This document shows positions 24,801 through 36,951 of a stretch of 64,000 nt of DNA, one piece after another; position 1 is the first letter of the stretch; each line of letters opens with the position of its first letter. The DNA lies in NCBI GenBank assembly GCA_963969345.1, contig OZ017768.1, positions 10,084,193 to 10,148,192 on the forward strand. Reading direction: 5' to 3'. The stretch is from Turbatrix aceti. Its lineage: Eukaryota > Nematoda > Chromadorea > Rhabditida > Panagrolaimidae. A program made the translations under genes and the position numbers. The notes under the pieces were generated by a model. That model made no database searches and was not told where the DNA came from. It worked only from the letters and a program-made list of their open reading frames with translations.

Positions 24801-25015
24801 AAAAAAAAAAAGATTTACCTTTTGTAAACAATTTATTTTTTCAGGATGACCGAGATCGACAGTACATGAAGGAATCCGCGTTCCAAAGCATCCAGAAGCC
24901 GAAGGACGTCGAGATTGAGGCGCACAACCTGGTCAAGATTCACGCGTCCGATCCGATGGCTGCGTACATGAACGAGAAGTTGGACAAGAAGGCCGCGGAC
25001 AAGAAAGCCAAGTAA
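21852..25015 (+). CDS. Pre-mRNA-splicing factor SLU7
   Basis: Second-step spliceosome factor that helps 3' splice-site selection; nuclear. Five exons: 21852-22703, 22951-23327, 23715-24217, 24513-24790 and 24845-25015, summing to 2181 nt and 726 residues. Seen: an N-terminal region with [14 protein letters not shown]; the single CCHC zinc knuckle [14 protein letters not shown] (Cys121, Cys124, His129, Cys134); the conserved ENPYYDPK-type block; and [15 protein letters not shown] across the exon 2/3 junction. The human protein is 586 residues; the extra length here is mostly the Lys/Glu/Ser-rich C-terminal half (exons 3-4). The ATG directly follows a TTTCCAG acceptor, consistent with trans-splicing. 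A poly(A) signal AATAAA lies at 25076-25081. Strong C/G-ending codon bias. Introns 1 and 3 hold a repeated GACCCAAAAAA-type motif. Confidence 0.95.
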
Positions 25016-25081
25016 TGATCGAGTTTTTGGTTGCTGTTTTCTGTTTTGTTTTATTTATGTTTTTTGAACTGACAAAATAAA

Positions 25082-25383
25082 CCAGTTGAAAAAAAGAAAT
25101 TTGCGATTTGTGGAATTTTTTCAATTGGTTTTTATCCGATGCGTTTTTTTATTGAAAACAAAATCGAATTTTGAAGTGCTACAAAACTTTTTTAATTGGG
25201 TTCTAATGATTATGATTTTTTGGTTTCAAAAAGCCAAAAAAGCACAAAAATGCATGCAACGTGCGGTTTTTTTGCATGGTCTCGAACGGAATTTTTTCAT
25301 ACAACAAATTTTTGCTTGCAAGCGCAAATTTTTTTTTCACTTTTTTTTGCCAAAACATTACTTTCAATTTTTTATTGGACAAA
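25082..25383. other. Intergenic, no gene seen
   Basis: AT-rich flank between the SLU7 poly(A) site and a small inverted-repeat element. Confidence 0.5.
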
Positions 25384-25638
25384 CCCGCACTCGCATGAGA
25401 ATCATAACGGAATTGGAAGGCGGCTAGCATCAAATGAGACGCGCACAATGAAGTGCAAAAAAATCTAAGCTATTTTTCCCTTTATTCGTATTCAAATTTC
25501 AGCAAAAAACAATGACTAAATTAGAGCTGCGGAACACAATGAACTGGATGAGAATGAACGCATTATTGTGATGCGTTCATTCGTTCTAATTCCGTGCAAA
25601 GCCTTCTAATTCCGTTATGATTCTCATGCGAGTGCGGG
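25384..25638. mobile_element. MITE-like inverted-repeat element (255 bp)
   Basis: A 38-bp terminal sequence beginning CCCGCACTCGCATGAGAATC occurs at 25384-25421 and as its near-perfect reverse complement at 25601-25638 (one mismatch). The interior is AT-rich and non-coding. No unambiguous target duplication was found in the flanks, so the superfamily is open. Confidence 0.8.
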
Positions 25639-26552
25639 AACAAGAACAAAATAAAAAAAAAGTTTGTTACGATATCGCGATGAGATTTTTAGTCATGATT
25701 TTTTGATTTCTGTCTTACAACGATTTTTATTGGTATCCTATTTTTTTAGTATTTCTGCCAAAAATAATTTGTTTTCTTTCCCCAATGGACTTTCACCCTC
25801 GCCTTATATTTTTGACTACATTTTGGTCAATATTTGTGCCCTCCCCACTCCAACACAAAAGCTCATAATCTGCCGGATTATTGTCCCTTGGTGAAAAATT
25901 CCAGCAGTAATCAAAAATCACCCCCTCTTTCTTTGGTCTCCAATCTTGATAATGGACTGAGACTGGCTCGCTGGCGGCAACCGATCAACACTTTCGCTTC
26001 TCTTATGTCTAATCAATTCCATTTTCGACTTATACTGAATTTAGTTAGGTTATCGTCTGAGCGGCTTTTGGGGTAACGGTAATTGACGATAAGGCAACCA
26101 GGCAGGCAGGAAGGAAAAGGACGTGTGGCGGCGGCTAACTGCTTTAGAGGACGGTCCATGGGCAGTGGGCCTGAATCGCAGCAGGGAGTGTTTACTGACG
26201 TTGACGTAGTTTTTTTTGTGATAGCATGGATGACTATCTAGAGATCAAGTAATTGTCAACCGAACGACGTAAAGCACAAACTAGAAAGCAATAAATATTA
26301 TTTTTTTGCAAAAAAAACAGGCGAAAAAAACTTTATTCGAAACAAAAATTTCTGTCAGAAATCCCAAAAAAAAACTAAAAAGGAAAAAAATGCTAAATTT
26401 TTTTTCTGTTTGGGACCCAAAGAATCAAAATTTCCATTTGAAACCCAATAAATACAAGAATTGTAATTTTCTGTTAATAATCGAAAAAATTCCGTTCGTA
26501 ACCCAAAAAAATGTTATTTTTCATTCGAAACCCAAAAAAGCCAAACTTCTAG
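25639..26552. other. Intergenic region upstream of the PAP2 phosphatase
   Basis: No gene supported. The last about 250 bp (26300-26550) carry the same degenerate GAAACCCAAAAAA-type repeated motif seen in SLU7 introns 1 and 3, ending in the TTCTAG acceptor that abuts the next ATG. Confidence 0.5.
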
Positions 26553-27385
26553 ATGAACGCCCTAACAGACCTCGACCAATCCGTTTCGAGACGCCTCCTC
26601 CTCAGACAGGCCATCTCGTCGTCACTCATCCGCCTGGCGTTCCTCTTTGTCGAGTGGACGTGCCACGGCATCCCCTGGCTCATAGTCTCGGTCCTCGGGA
26701 CTTACTTCTCCCTAAGAACCCCGGACACTCCGGAAGAAATTCGTTGGAGGTGGTTTGTCCTGCTGGCGGGCATCGTGCTGGACCTGGCGGCAGTTGGACT
26801 CGTCAAGATTATTATTCGTCGTCCCAGGCCTCCGTACAATACCGATGATCAGGTCTACGAAGCGCCAATCGCTGACAAGTATTCCTTTCCTTCGGGGCAT
26901 ACTTCGAGGGCTGCTATGCTCGCTGTTTTGAGGTAATGTTACGGTTTTGGGGTCCTGACACGAAATTCTTTTTTCAACGGTTTTTTGAATAAAATTTTTT
27001 TTCAAATTTTTTCAACAAAAATTGGTTGCGCACTTTCTCATGGTTTTTTTGTGTGAAATTAGTTTTTCTCGGTATTTTTTTTGATTTTTATGCATAACAA
27101 TGAATAACATTTTTTCAGCTACGCACTGCTGAACCCCAACCGCCGATTGTTGCGGTGTACAATCACAATTTTTCCCTTCACCCTTGGATACACGAGAATT
27201 GCTATGGGTCGTCACTATGCGTCAGACGTGATTGGAGGTAAACTGGCTTTCTTTCGTTTTGTTTTTTTGAAAATTACACATAGTTTGTAGGACTCATCCT
27301 TGGCGTCATCGAAGGCAGCGTTGTTCTCCGAATACCTCAGACTCTTCCAGCCGATCTTGTTGCTTTCATCGTTGAATCATTTTAG
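26553..27385 (+). CDS. PAP2-family lipid phosphatase (PLPP6-like polyisoprenoid diphosphate phosphatase)
   Basis: Integral membrane phosphatase, probably ER or nuclear envelope by family, removing phosphate from isoprenoid diphosphates or phosphatidate-type lipids. Three exons: 26553-26932, 27119-27237 and 27291-27385, in frame, 197 residues, slightly shorter than vertebrate PLPP6. All three PAP2 signatures are visible: KIIIRRPRP (motif 1), FPSGHTSR (motif 2, catalytic His) and TRIAMGRHYASDVIGG (motif 3, catalytic His plus Asp). There are about four hydrophobic segments. The ATG immediately follows TTCTAG, so this is a likely trans-splice site. The substrate is inferred from family resemblance only. 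Confidence 0.9.
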
Positions 27386-28922
27386 ACGCACACGAACGGG
27401 TAAAACACCTTCGATGGGTTACGATAGCATGAAAATGACATTTCGTGTTAGGACATCGGTTTATGGATTTCCGAGGTTACGGTAGAGAACTTTTTGGATT
27501 ACGGATCATGTTGGATTTTTCGTGCACAAAAATTGTTTTTAATCTACAGTAACCTCAGAATACCGTAACTACACCTTTTTGTCATTTCCCTTTTTTTCCT
27601 TCAGGTATTCATAAATACTTTTTTTGTGTCATGTAGCACGTTCAACGACAACGACAACTTGTACTTTTCATATTTGTACACTGTTTTTTATGACTTTAAT
27701 ATGACAATAAGATTGCAGCCATAAAAAGAGTAAAAGCCTAATTGCTTCAACAAGTAAGAAAAAAAGTGGGAGCAGCTAGCTTAGTCAGCAAGCGTCTAAC
27801 AAGGTGTGTGTTGAAGGAGGGGAAGAAGTAAGCATGCAAAAAAAAGCGAAGAGACGAGACACCCAACTGCTTATCAGAAAGTCATTGTGTAAGCTGTTTA
27901 GCAGCTATCCTTTTCTCCATTTCTCGATGTCCGACTGTGGACATAATCCAAAAACGACACGATCCGTCTGTCGGTTGGTCTACGAACACGGAGACGGACG
28001 TTGCAGGTGAAAAAAAGGGGCGAGTACCTCCGATGCACCAATAGGACTCGCCTACGAAGGAGACTCTGTAGCTGATGATGCTGCTGTTGATGATGATGAT
28101 GACGATGTATTAGGTGTGCGAATTATCATTATCACTCGGTAAAAAGGAGTGTGAGAGAAAAAAAGTTGAAAGTGGCGTCAGGGATGGAAGAATGTCGTCA
28201 GCCACGAGGGGACAAGGATAGGTCGCTTTTTACTGCTCCCAGAAATAAAAAAAGCCGTGTCTTATATAAGCATATCACTTCTCTGCGGCTTTTTAGGCTC
28301 CAGTGAAAAAAAAACTTGCTGGATTTTTGAGGGCGGGGCTTGCTTGACGTGGATGTACATACAGCCTCCAGGAGTTGGCGTACTGCTATTCTAAACCTTG
28401 GCAACCCACAGAGTGTGGGTCGAACTTGCTTGGCGCCCCTCTATCGTGGTTCCAATACCATGATCGTAATTCTATCGTACATCCTGTGCGAATTACGATA
28501 CCATTTGTTTTTGAGCTGTGGCAGACGAAATAAAACCATATTTTTCTTCGAAAAAAAATTTTCTTAATAAAGGCACAATTTTTTATTTATAGCATACCGG
28601 AATTTCATAAGCATCGCTTTAATCGCCTTAATCCATTTTAACAAATTTTAAATTTATTAAATATTTTCTTCACTTTTTGTATGATGCACGTTGTTTTCTC
28701 CTGCCTTCAATTGTTCTTTTGTATTTTGTTCGTAAAAACAAAAATATTATTAGTTGCTACAATAATAAATTGTATTGTAAATTTTTGTATTTTTTGCTTT
28801 GTCACGAGCCAATGGTTGGCTCCCCCGCCGGAAGCCCGTGAATCAAAAGTGGTGATTTACCCAATTCCACCCTTCTTTTTTTGCAGTGTTCAATCGTCAA
28901 ATTTTTTTCTTTAGGGTGTTAG
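27386..28922. other. Intergenic region upstream of the carboxypeptidase
   Basis: No gene supported. Holds a GAT/GTT trinucleotide-rich patch at 28075-28105 and AT-rich sequence. The TTTTTCTTTAG at 28905-28915, 7 bp before the next ATG, is a candidate spliced-leader acceptor. Confidence 0.5.
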
Positions 28923-31900
28923 ATGACTGCCCGGTTGAGGCTCTATAGCCTCGTCTGGCTGGCACTTGTCTGCTGGCTGCAACAAGCCCAGGCACAAAAT
29001 AACCAAATATCCGGTCCTTTGCCTGGTCAGGTTTTTAATTCAACCTTCAATCAGTACAGTGGTTACCTAACTACTCCGTCGAATACAAACTTTTTTTACT
29101 GGTAATCTTTTTTTTGCATTTTTTTTGTTAGCTACCAACTAATGTAAAACACTAAAGAGCAGCCAAACTTTCTATCCTGGAAGCAAAACTTACTTTTCCG
29201 TGTGTGATAAGGTAACAACGTTGGTATACTTATCAAGTCTACTGACACAGCCACAAAACTGCATTGGTCACCTTTGATTATCGCAGTCTCATAAAATTCG
29301 TACTTAGATAACACTCTTTGTGTTTGCAACCAGATTTTTGATCTATGAACCGGAAAAAAAAGTAAAGTAATTTTTTTCCAGGTTAATTGAAGCCACCGAA
29401 AATGCAGATACCGCACCGTTACTACTGTGGCCAGGTGGAGGACCCGGTTGCTCGGGAATCTGGCATGCCTTCGGCGACAGTGGTCCGTACAGGATCAGCC
29501 CCGACGGTCAGACTGTTACTCAGAACGTTTTCTCATGGAACAAGGCAAGTTTTTACCTGACTAACTTAAAAACATGTTAAAAGTAATGTTTAGCTCGCAA
29601 ACATCCTCTACATCGATTCACCTTACAATGTCGGGTTTTCCTACCGTAATACTCAGAACAACACTTCTTCCTACAGCGATAATGCGGTTTGCACCTGAAT
29701 CACGCTAAAAAAATTCAAGAAAAACTATTTTAGACGGTATACGATACCGCAGATTTCCTAAAGCTGTTTGTCGCGCAGTATCCAGCGTACGCCAATCGGG
29801 CATTCTACATCAGCGGAATCTCGTACAACGGAGTCGTCGGACCTCTGCTTGCTCAACTCCTGCTCAGCGGCAACAACAACGTGTCACTCAACCTCAAGGG
29901 TCTGATCATCGGAAACGGCTACGTATCGGCCTTAGATTTTGTTGATGCCAACATTGTGCTTGCATACAATCGGGGTGTTCTTGATCCGAAGTAAGGTCTT
30001 ACCTAATCACACTCTCATAAACCAATTAACAATTTCAGTACCATGACTTCCCTGATTAAATGCTGTCCTCAACAATCCAACAAGCCATACAGCTGTCAGT
30101 GGGCGCAAGCCTACCTTCAATTGGACAATTCAGCCAATCGATTGGTCCCCAAACCTGGTGTTAACAAAACGTGTGCGGCACTCGTCGCACAATGGGGCCA
30201 AAACAATTGGTTGGAACACCAGAACACCTACGACATCTGGGACGTCTACCAGGGATGCTACGTTCATCCATCGCAATACAACAGCAGCCTACTGCTCACG
30301 CCTTCGGCCAACGTCACGACATCGTCGCTAAAGTCCCGATTTATCCAGTTGATTACCACCCGAGATCCATCAGCATCCGTCGTCGCACCTGTCGTAGCTT
30401 ACCACTTTGATGATCAGGGTCGTCTCATCAATACCAAATCTAGCGATGAGTGGGATGGCTATTCGTGCTACCTGGACCACGGATTGAGCATCTATTTGAA
30501 CCGAGCTGACGTCCAGCAAGCGATTCACGCTGCTAACATCACTTGGCAGAACTGCTCGTAAGTTTGCTTAGAAACTTCGAAAACTAAACAACAAAATTCA
30601 CCCTGTTTTCAGTCCACTACCGGGCTACACCTACGTGTATGACGACACAACACCAATCTTCCAGACAATCCTGTCAAACAACAATCTCTCCATCCTGTTG
30701 TACAACGGAGACTCCGACGCCGTGTGCAACTTTATCGGGGCTCGTCAATTCGTCAACCGACTTCCAGTGACTCCGACCTCGCATCAACACTTCTGGCACT
30801 ACGGCTACTTCAACACCCATCTGGCGCCCATTGCCGGTAATGTCCAACATTTCAAGTCTAACACCACTACCACGACCATCACACTACTGACCGTGAAGGG
30901 CGCAGGACACCAGGCCGGCCTCAATCGACCAGGTCCAACGCTCCAGGCCGTATCCCACTTTCTAGCCTCCAACTCGAACTACTCTCTGCCTGCCAATGTA
31001 ACCACCGCATCCGCTCCCGTGGTCGGAGCAGACCCGCTCTATGCCTACTCGCGAAAGGAAGCCGCCCGCGTTCATCACCTGCCGGGTCTCACGTTCGAAC
31101 CCAAGTTCGAGAGCTACTCTGGCTACCTCAAAGGTGTTCCCGGTAACTACCTACACTACTGGCTCGTCACCTCGCAGACCAATCCGGTATCTGATCCCCT
31201 GTTCCTCTGGCTTACCGGTGGTCCTGGTTGCTCTTCGCTCGGCGCGCTGCTTTCAGAGCTGGGTCCCTTCAGGCCGAATCCCGACAACCTGACAATCTCG
31301 GAGAATCCCTTTGCATGGAACAAGTTCGCTAACATCATTTTTCTAGAATCACCAAGAGGTGTGGGATTCTCGTTCCAAGACTGGTCGGTCAACAACGATA
31401 CTGGTTGGGATGACGCAAAGGTAGGTTGCAAGTTGGTATAATTATTCTGAAATAACATGCCGATTTCAGTCAACCGAAGACGCTTACCTTGCACTCGCGG
31501 ACTTCTTCACAGCTTTCCCAGAATACGTCAACAGACAGTTCTACGTCGTTGGTGAATCTTACGGTGGCATCTACGTTCCTCGGCTTACGTCCCTCCTAAC
31601 GGACAAAATTCTCGCCGGTGACATGCCCTACCTCAACCTCGTTGGTATGGCTGTTGGCAACGGTGAACTCAGTCAGATTCAGAATTTCAATTCGTTGTAC
31701 AGTGATTTGTACTTCCATGGATACCTTGGAAAAGGGTAGGCTTTTATGCCAAAAACAAAGTCATTCATAAACTTTTCAGAGACTGGGACTCACTTGCGGG
31801 CTGCTGCAATACTTCGTACCAAAACCTACCGTTTTGTAACTTCTACGACATCGCAAACCAGAATTCTACCTGTGCAGACTACGTTAACAATTTGCAATAC

Positions 31901-34900
31901 CTTCTTTGGGAAAACTTAATGGACAACACGGACGTGTACAACGAACTGCAAGATTGCTACCAGCAAACTGCTCCTCTTCTAGGTTCTGCGGCAACTCTAG
32001 CACACCGCATCACCTCCATCGGACTCAAGCGAAACGTTCGAGAAGCAGCCACCGCCGCAACAGCTGCAGGCTATAGCCAGGTTTATCTGAACGACAATGA
32101 CAATGTTAGTTTATCTAATTATGCCCCCCCCCCTAATACGGTAACTTTAGTTCAATCCTATCACAACCGATCCACTAGGAGGATTCCCCTGCTTCGGTAC
32201 GCAGGCTGCCGCAGAATACCTTAACCTACCGGAAGTTCGAGAAGCCCTTCACATTCCTCATTTTTTGCCAAATCAGTGGGCATTCTGCAAGTAAGTTTAT
32301 TTGCTAAATTCTAATCAGGAAATAGTTAACTCTGCCGTTACAGTGACACCATCAACGAAAACTACAATTCCCAAACAATCGATACAGGAATCTACTTCCG
32401 AAATATCATCCAGTCAAATCGAAAGATGAAAATTCTAATTTACAATGGAGACGTTGATTTTGCCTGTAACTTCCTTGGAGATCAGTGGTTTGTCGAAGGC
32501 GTTGCCCGAGGCCTTCAACTTACCGAAACGAGGCCCTACAATGAGTGGCACTTCCGAAACCAGATTGCCGGCTACACGAAGCGTTACGAAGGCTACAATA
32601 CCCAGCTCAACTTTGCGACCGTAAAGGGTGCCGGACACATGGTCCCTATGGATCGTCCCGGACCAGCGCTTCAACTTCTGTCAAACTTCTTCAACGATCG
32701 TAACTTTGACGAAGACATTGTCTACGTTACCGCTGACAAGCCACTCAAGAATGAATACCAAGTTCTTGAACGGGTACGGTTGTTTTAGGGGTTTGAAGTT
32801 TCTTTAATTGTTGATAAATCATTTTTTAGCTGGCGAACATAACCTACACCCGTCAGATAAACGCCAACAACGGCACGAAGAGTGTCGGTGTCGGTGTCGG
32901 CAACCAGCACTCCCCGAACCGAGCCATCAAGAATCCACGAGTGAAGCGTTCAATCCTGCATAACCTCAGAAATCAGCATCAAAATGCTGACAAACAGCAG
33001 CCTCAGACTCGCGCAAGCACCGCTGACCTTACTGCACCTCAGTGCAATCCAACAACTGACATAATCAAGGGACTGCCTAACATTACGTTCAACTATCCAT
33101 CAAATCAGTACTCTGGATACCTCCAAGGCGAACTCGGAGTCTTCTTGCACTACTGGTTCATTGAATACGACGGTGACGACGTGTCAAACAACACTCCGAT
33201 TATTCTCTGGCTCAACGGTGGTCCTGGATGCTCGTCGTTGGGTGGTCTGCTCAACGAGCTCGGACCCTTCCGACCATCGCGCGACGGAAGCAGTATCTAC
33301 GAAAATCCGTTTTCGTTCACCAAAGTTGGCCACGTGCTCTTCCTCGAAAGTCCTTGGGGTGTTGGATTTTCTTTTGCCAACAGCAGCCTTGATAACTCTA
33401 CGTACTACAACGATGACAGGGTAACTGAATATACCTACGACGTACGGGCGTAATCTGTAAATTTTTAGACCGCAAAGAACAACGTCCTAGCCATCGTAAA
33501 CTTTTTTAAGTGTTACTCGCAGTTCACAAATCGACCATTCTACATCACAGGTGAATCCTACGGTGGCGTGTACATTCCTACGCTGACCGATGCCCTCATC
33601 AAGGCTATTCAGGTAACTTATGTTTTTTTTTTATTTATCTTTACGTGGTTTGATTTTTAGAACGGAACAGCCCCTGGCGTCAACTTCGCGGGCATTGCTA
33701 TCGGAAACGGTGAACTCAGTGAGCTTCTGCAAATCCAGTCATCTGTCGACTTGCTCTACTTCCGGGGAACCTATGATCTGCCGATCTATCAACAACTCGC
33801 ACAGTGCTGCCCTAACACTTCGACGCTTGTCGGCAATGGTACGATCGGAAATAATGGAAGCTACCTTACACCTTGCGACTTCACTCAGTACATCACCCTT
33901 GACAGCTACGGTAACGCTTGGCCGAAGCATGATAACAATGGTTGCGGCGATCTTGTCGCGCAGTACGGTTTCTACAACGTTTGGATGACGCTGTGAGTTG
34001 TTTTAACGTCATACAAAACGTAATTTGTTTTTTTATAGGAATGATGTTTATAACACGTACCAGGATTGCTACAATCCTCCCTACGCGGATACTGGCCTGG
34101 CTAACTCGGCTAACAAGAAGGGTCCTGCGCACCTGCGAGCTAAGCGTGCTGCTACAAACGATTTCGTGAACGACGTGTTGCTCAACAACAAGCAGTTTGT
34201 CGATCAAAACGTGAGATTTATTATCTAGATTTTCATCGCTATCACAAACAACAACCGTTTTTAGAAACTGCTTAACCGTGACTCAACCGATGCTTTCCGT
34301 GGCGTTTACTGCTACCAAGACGACGCAACCGTGAAATACGTCAACGATCCTGCAGTGCGAGCGGCGCTTCACATCCCAGATGCTTTGCCTCAATGGTCCG
34401 ATTGCAAGTACGTACATATACGCTTTTGAATCCCTCACTATGTATAAAAACAATTTCTAGTGACGACATCAATGGAAATTACCACCAACAGCACAATGAC
34501 ACCACGCCTGTTTTCGACAGCATCCTTCACAGCGGCCACAAGCTGCAGATTCTGATCTACAACGGTGACGTCGACATGGCGTGCCAGTTCAAGGGTGATG
34601 AGTGGTTTATCGAACGTCTGGCGTACAGTCACAGCGCTCAGTCAACTGAACGCAATCCCTGGTTCTACACTTTCCAAGACAATACTGGCTGGCAATACAA
34701 CTCTCGAGTTGCTGGATTCCAGAAATCCTTTACATTCGAAAACGTTACTCTCCATCAGCTGACAGTCAAGGGCGCCGGACACTTTGTTCCTCTCGACAGA
34801 CCTGGTTTCACGCTTCAGATGATCAATAACTTTATCGTTGGTGGCGGACAAAACTTCAGCGATCCCCTGCCCTGGAATCTGATTGCTCCGAAGCCTCTAA

Positions 34901-36696
34901 ACAGTAACCTTGTACCGTCTCCGCAGCCGTACACCAGCCAAGTCGTTCGTGAGACGACCATGGTTCGCGATTTACCTGGCTTAACATACGACATACCTTT
35001 TGGACACCACTCTGGCTACCTCTACACCGGTCAGCCTGGAAACCTTGTTCACTACTGGTTCGTCGAGTCTCATAGAAACCATAACGATCCTATTATCGTC
35101 TGGCTGCCGAATGAAGCTGAGTGCTCGTCGCTTATCCACCTCCTAGGTGAAAACGGTCCATTCCTATCCAATCCAGATGGAAGAACTCTTTTCGAAAACG
35201 TTTTCTCGTGGAACAAGGAAGCCTCACTACTCTACCTTGATCTCCCAGGTAGAATTGGATTCAGTTACAACGACGCTGAGAATGATACTCTTCACTGGAA
35301 TGATACTGTTTCTCTGCTGGCCTACGCACTCAACGAATGGGCAAGCATCTTTGCCAATTTTGCAGGTCACAACCACACCCGTATCTATCTCGGTGGAGAA
35401 GGATTCGCCGGCATCCTGGCGCCGCACATTATAAACGAAGTTCAGACAAACAGTGCCAATTATCCTAACATTGCCAACATTATCCACGGCCTGATCATTG
35501 GCAACGGATACCTATCTGGTGCACTTGACTTGCAATACATCGGAGACTACCTGTACTTCCACGGTGCATTGCCTCAGGAGTAAGTTATCTCTATTCCAAA
35601 CCTGAAGCTTCATAAAAATGACATTTAGTCGATGGGACACCATGCGAAGCTGCTGCGGCAATAACGGCACCATTGGCTGTGACCTGTCACAATACGTCGG
35701 CAACCTCACCGCAAACGCAAATCTTACAGCTTGTCAGAACATCACGCACGAACTTCTGCGTTCCAGAACTCATGGCTTCGACCGGTTGAACCTTCAACAA
35801 GATTGCTATGGTCACGATCGCGAAGTTGGTGGCTTCTCGTCTATTCAGGAGGGCTACGTTCCTCGACCGGTGAGTTACGATACAACTCAATGTATACCAT
35901 AGAAAAAATATTTCAGAACCTGTGGAACTACGACTCGACAGACTCCAACGGCGGTTCAGAATGCTACACGCGATTCGCTGCTCAAAACTATCTCAACCAA
36001 TCTCACGTCCGTCTTGCTCTGAACATTCCAAAATACGTCCAACCGTTCGAAATCTGCCATCGTCGCTTTAACCAAGGTCACTGGCACGTTGATAACGTGG
36101 ATCTTAACCTGACTTATGTTTATCAAAACATCATCCAGAACGGCGACCTTTCGGTTCTGTTCTACGGCGGTGACCTGTCTATTGACTCGCCCATCCAAGT
36201 GTCGCAAGACTTCGCAGCTGACGTGGCTAATATCCTTGGCTATGAAGCAAACGCAACCCTTGCCGAGTGGATCTATGCCCGCCCCGGTCACCATAACCGT
36301 CACGCAGCAGGAGGCTTCTTCAAATCCTACATCGGTACCAGCAACAATGTCATTACAGTAGCATCGGTCGTTGGAGCAGGCACGTTGGCAGGCGTCGACA
36401 GACCGGGTCCAACACTCCAGCTTATTGCTAACTTCATCCACCAGAGGCATCATAACCTGTCACATCCGCTGTCCATCAGCCTCGAGCGACAGCCACTCAA
36501 GCGTGCCTATCAACCGCCATCAACTACCTGGCAAACTGTTGCTAATAGCACTGGTAGTGTAACAGTACCACCACCATCAAGTAATGTAACGACAACAGGT
36601 GTGCCAACAACCACGAAATCTGGAGCAGTGCCCGTTGTCCTGACGTCAACACCTTTGCTGTTCATGTTGTTCCTTGTTGCCTTGTGGAAATTGTAA
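28923..36696 (+). CDS. Giant tandem serine carboxypeptidase (four S10 domains, last one degenerate)
   Basis: Eighteen exons, first 28923-29101, last 35917-36696, summing to 6702 nt and 2233 residues. An N-terminal signal peptide (MTARLRLYSLVWLALVCW) and a hydrophobic C-terminus (PLLFMLFLVALWKL) suggest a secreted protein held by a GPI anchor or membrane tail. Four peptidase S10 (cathepsin A-like) domains at about 30-540, 560-1060, 1120-1640 and 1690-2170. Domain 1: Ser175 (GISYNG), GDSD, His503. Domain 2: Ser703 (GESYGG), GDVD, His1015. Domain 3: Ser1287 (GESYGG), GDVD, His1628. Domain 4 lacks the Ser (GEGFAG, Gly1835) and His (GAGTLAG, Thr2130), and the WLNGGPGCSS motif reads WLPNEAECSS. Basic RVKR (1097-1100) precedes domain 3 and RAKR (1449-1452) lies inside it; both look like convertase sites. 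Intron 2 uses a GC donor. Caenorhabditis has a similarly long tandem S10 protein. Poly(A) signal at 36810. Confidence 0.94.
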
Positions 36697-36809
36697 AATT
36701 GCCATTTTTTAGACAAGTTTTACAAAATGCCCTGAACATTTTTCACGGCATTTTGCAAAATTCTTGAAGTGTTCGTTTGTTTTTTCAATTGTTTTTTTTG
36801 GTACCAAAG

Positions 36810-36815
36810 AATAAA
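36810..36815 (+). terminator. Poly(A) signal of the carboxypeptidase gene
   Basis: AATAAA 114 bp after the stop codon. Confidence 0.6.
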
Positions 36816-36951
36816 GCCATTTTTGTATAAAATTTGCATCATGTCGCCGATACAGAAAAAAATCAACATACTTGGTCCGAAAGACTATTTATTCCGAAGC
36901 GAGTGCACAGTGCTTGTTTTTTGCCATCACGTGAAGCAGTTGTCGACCACG

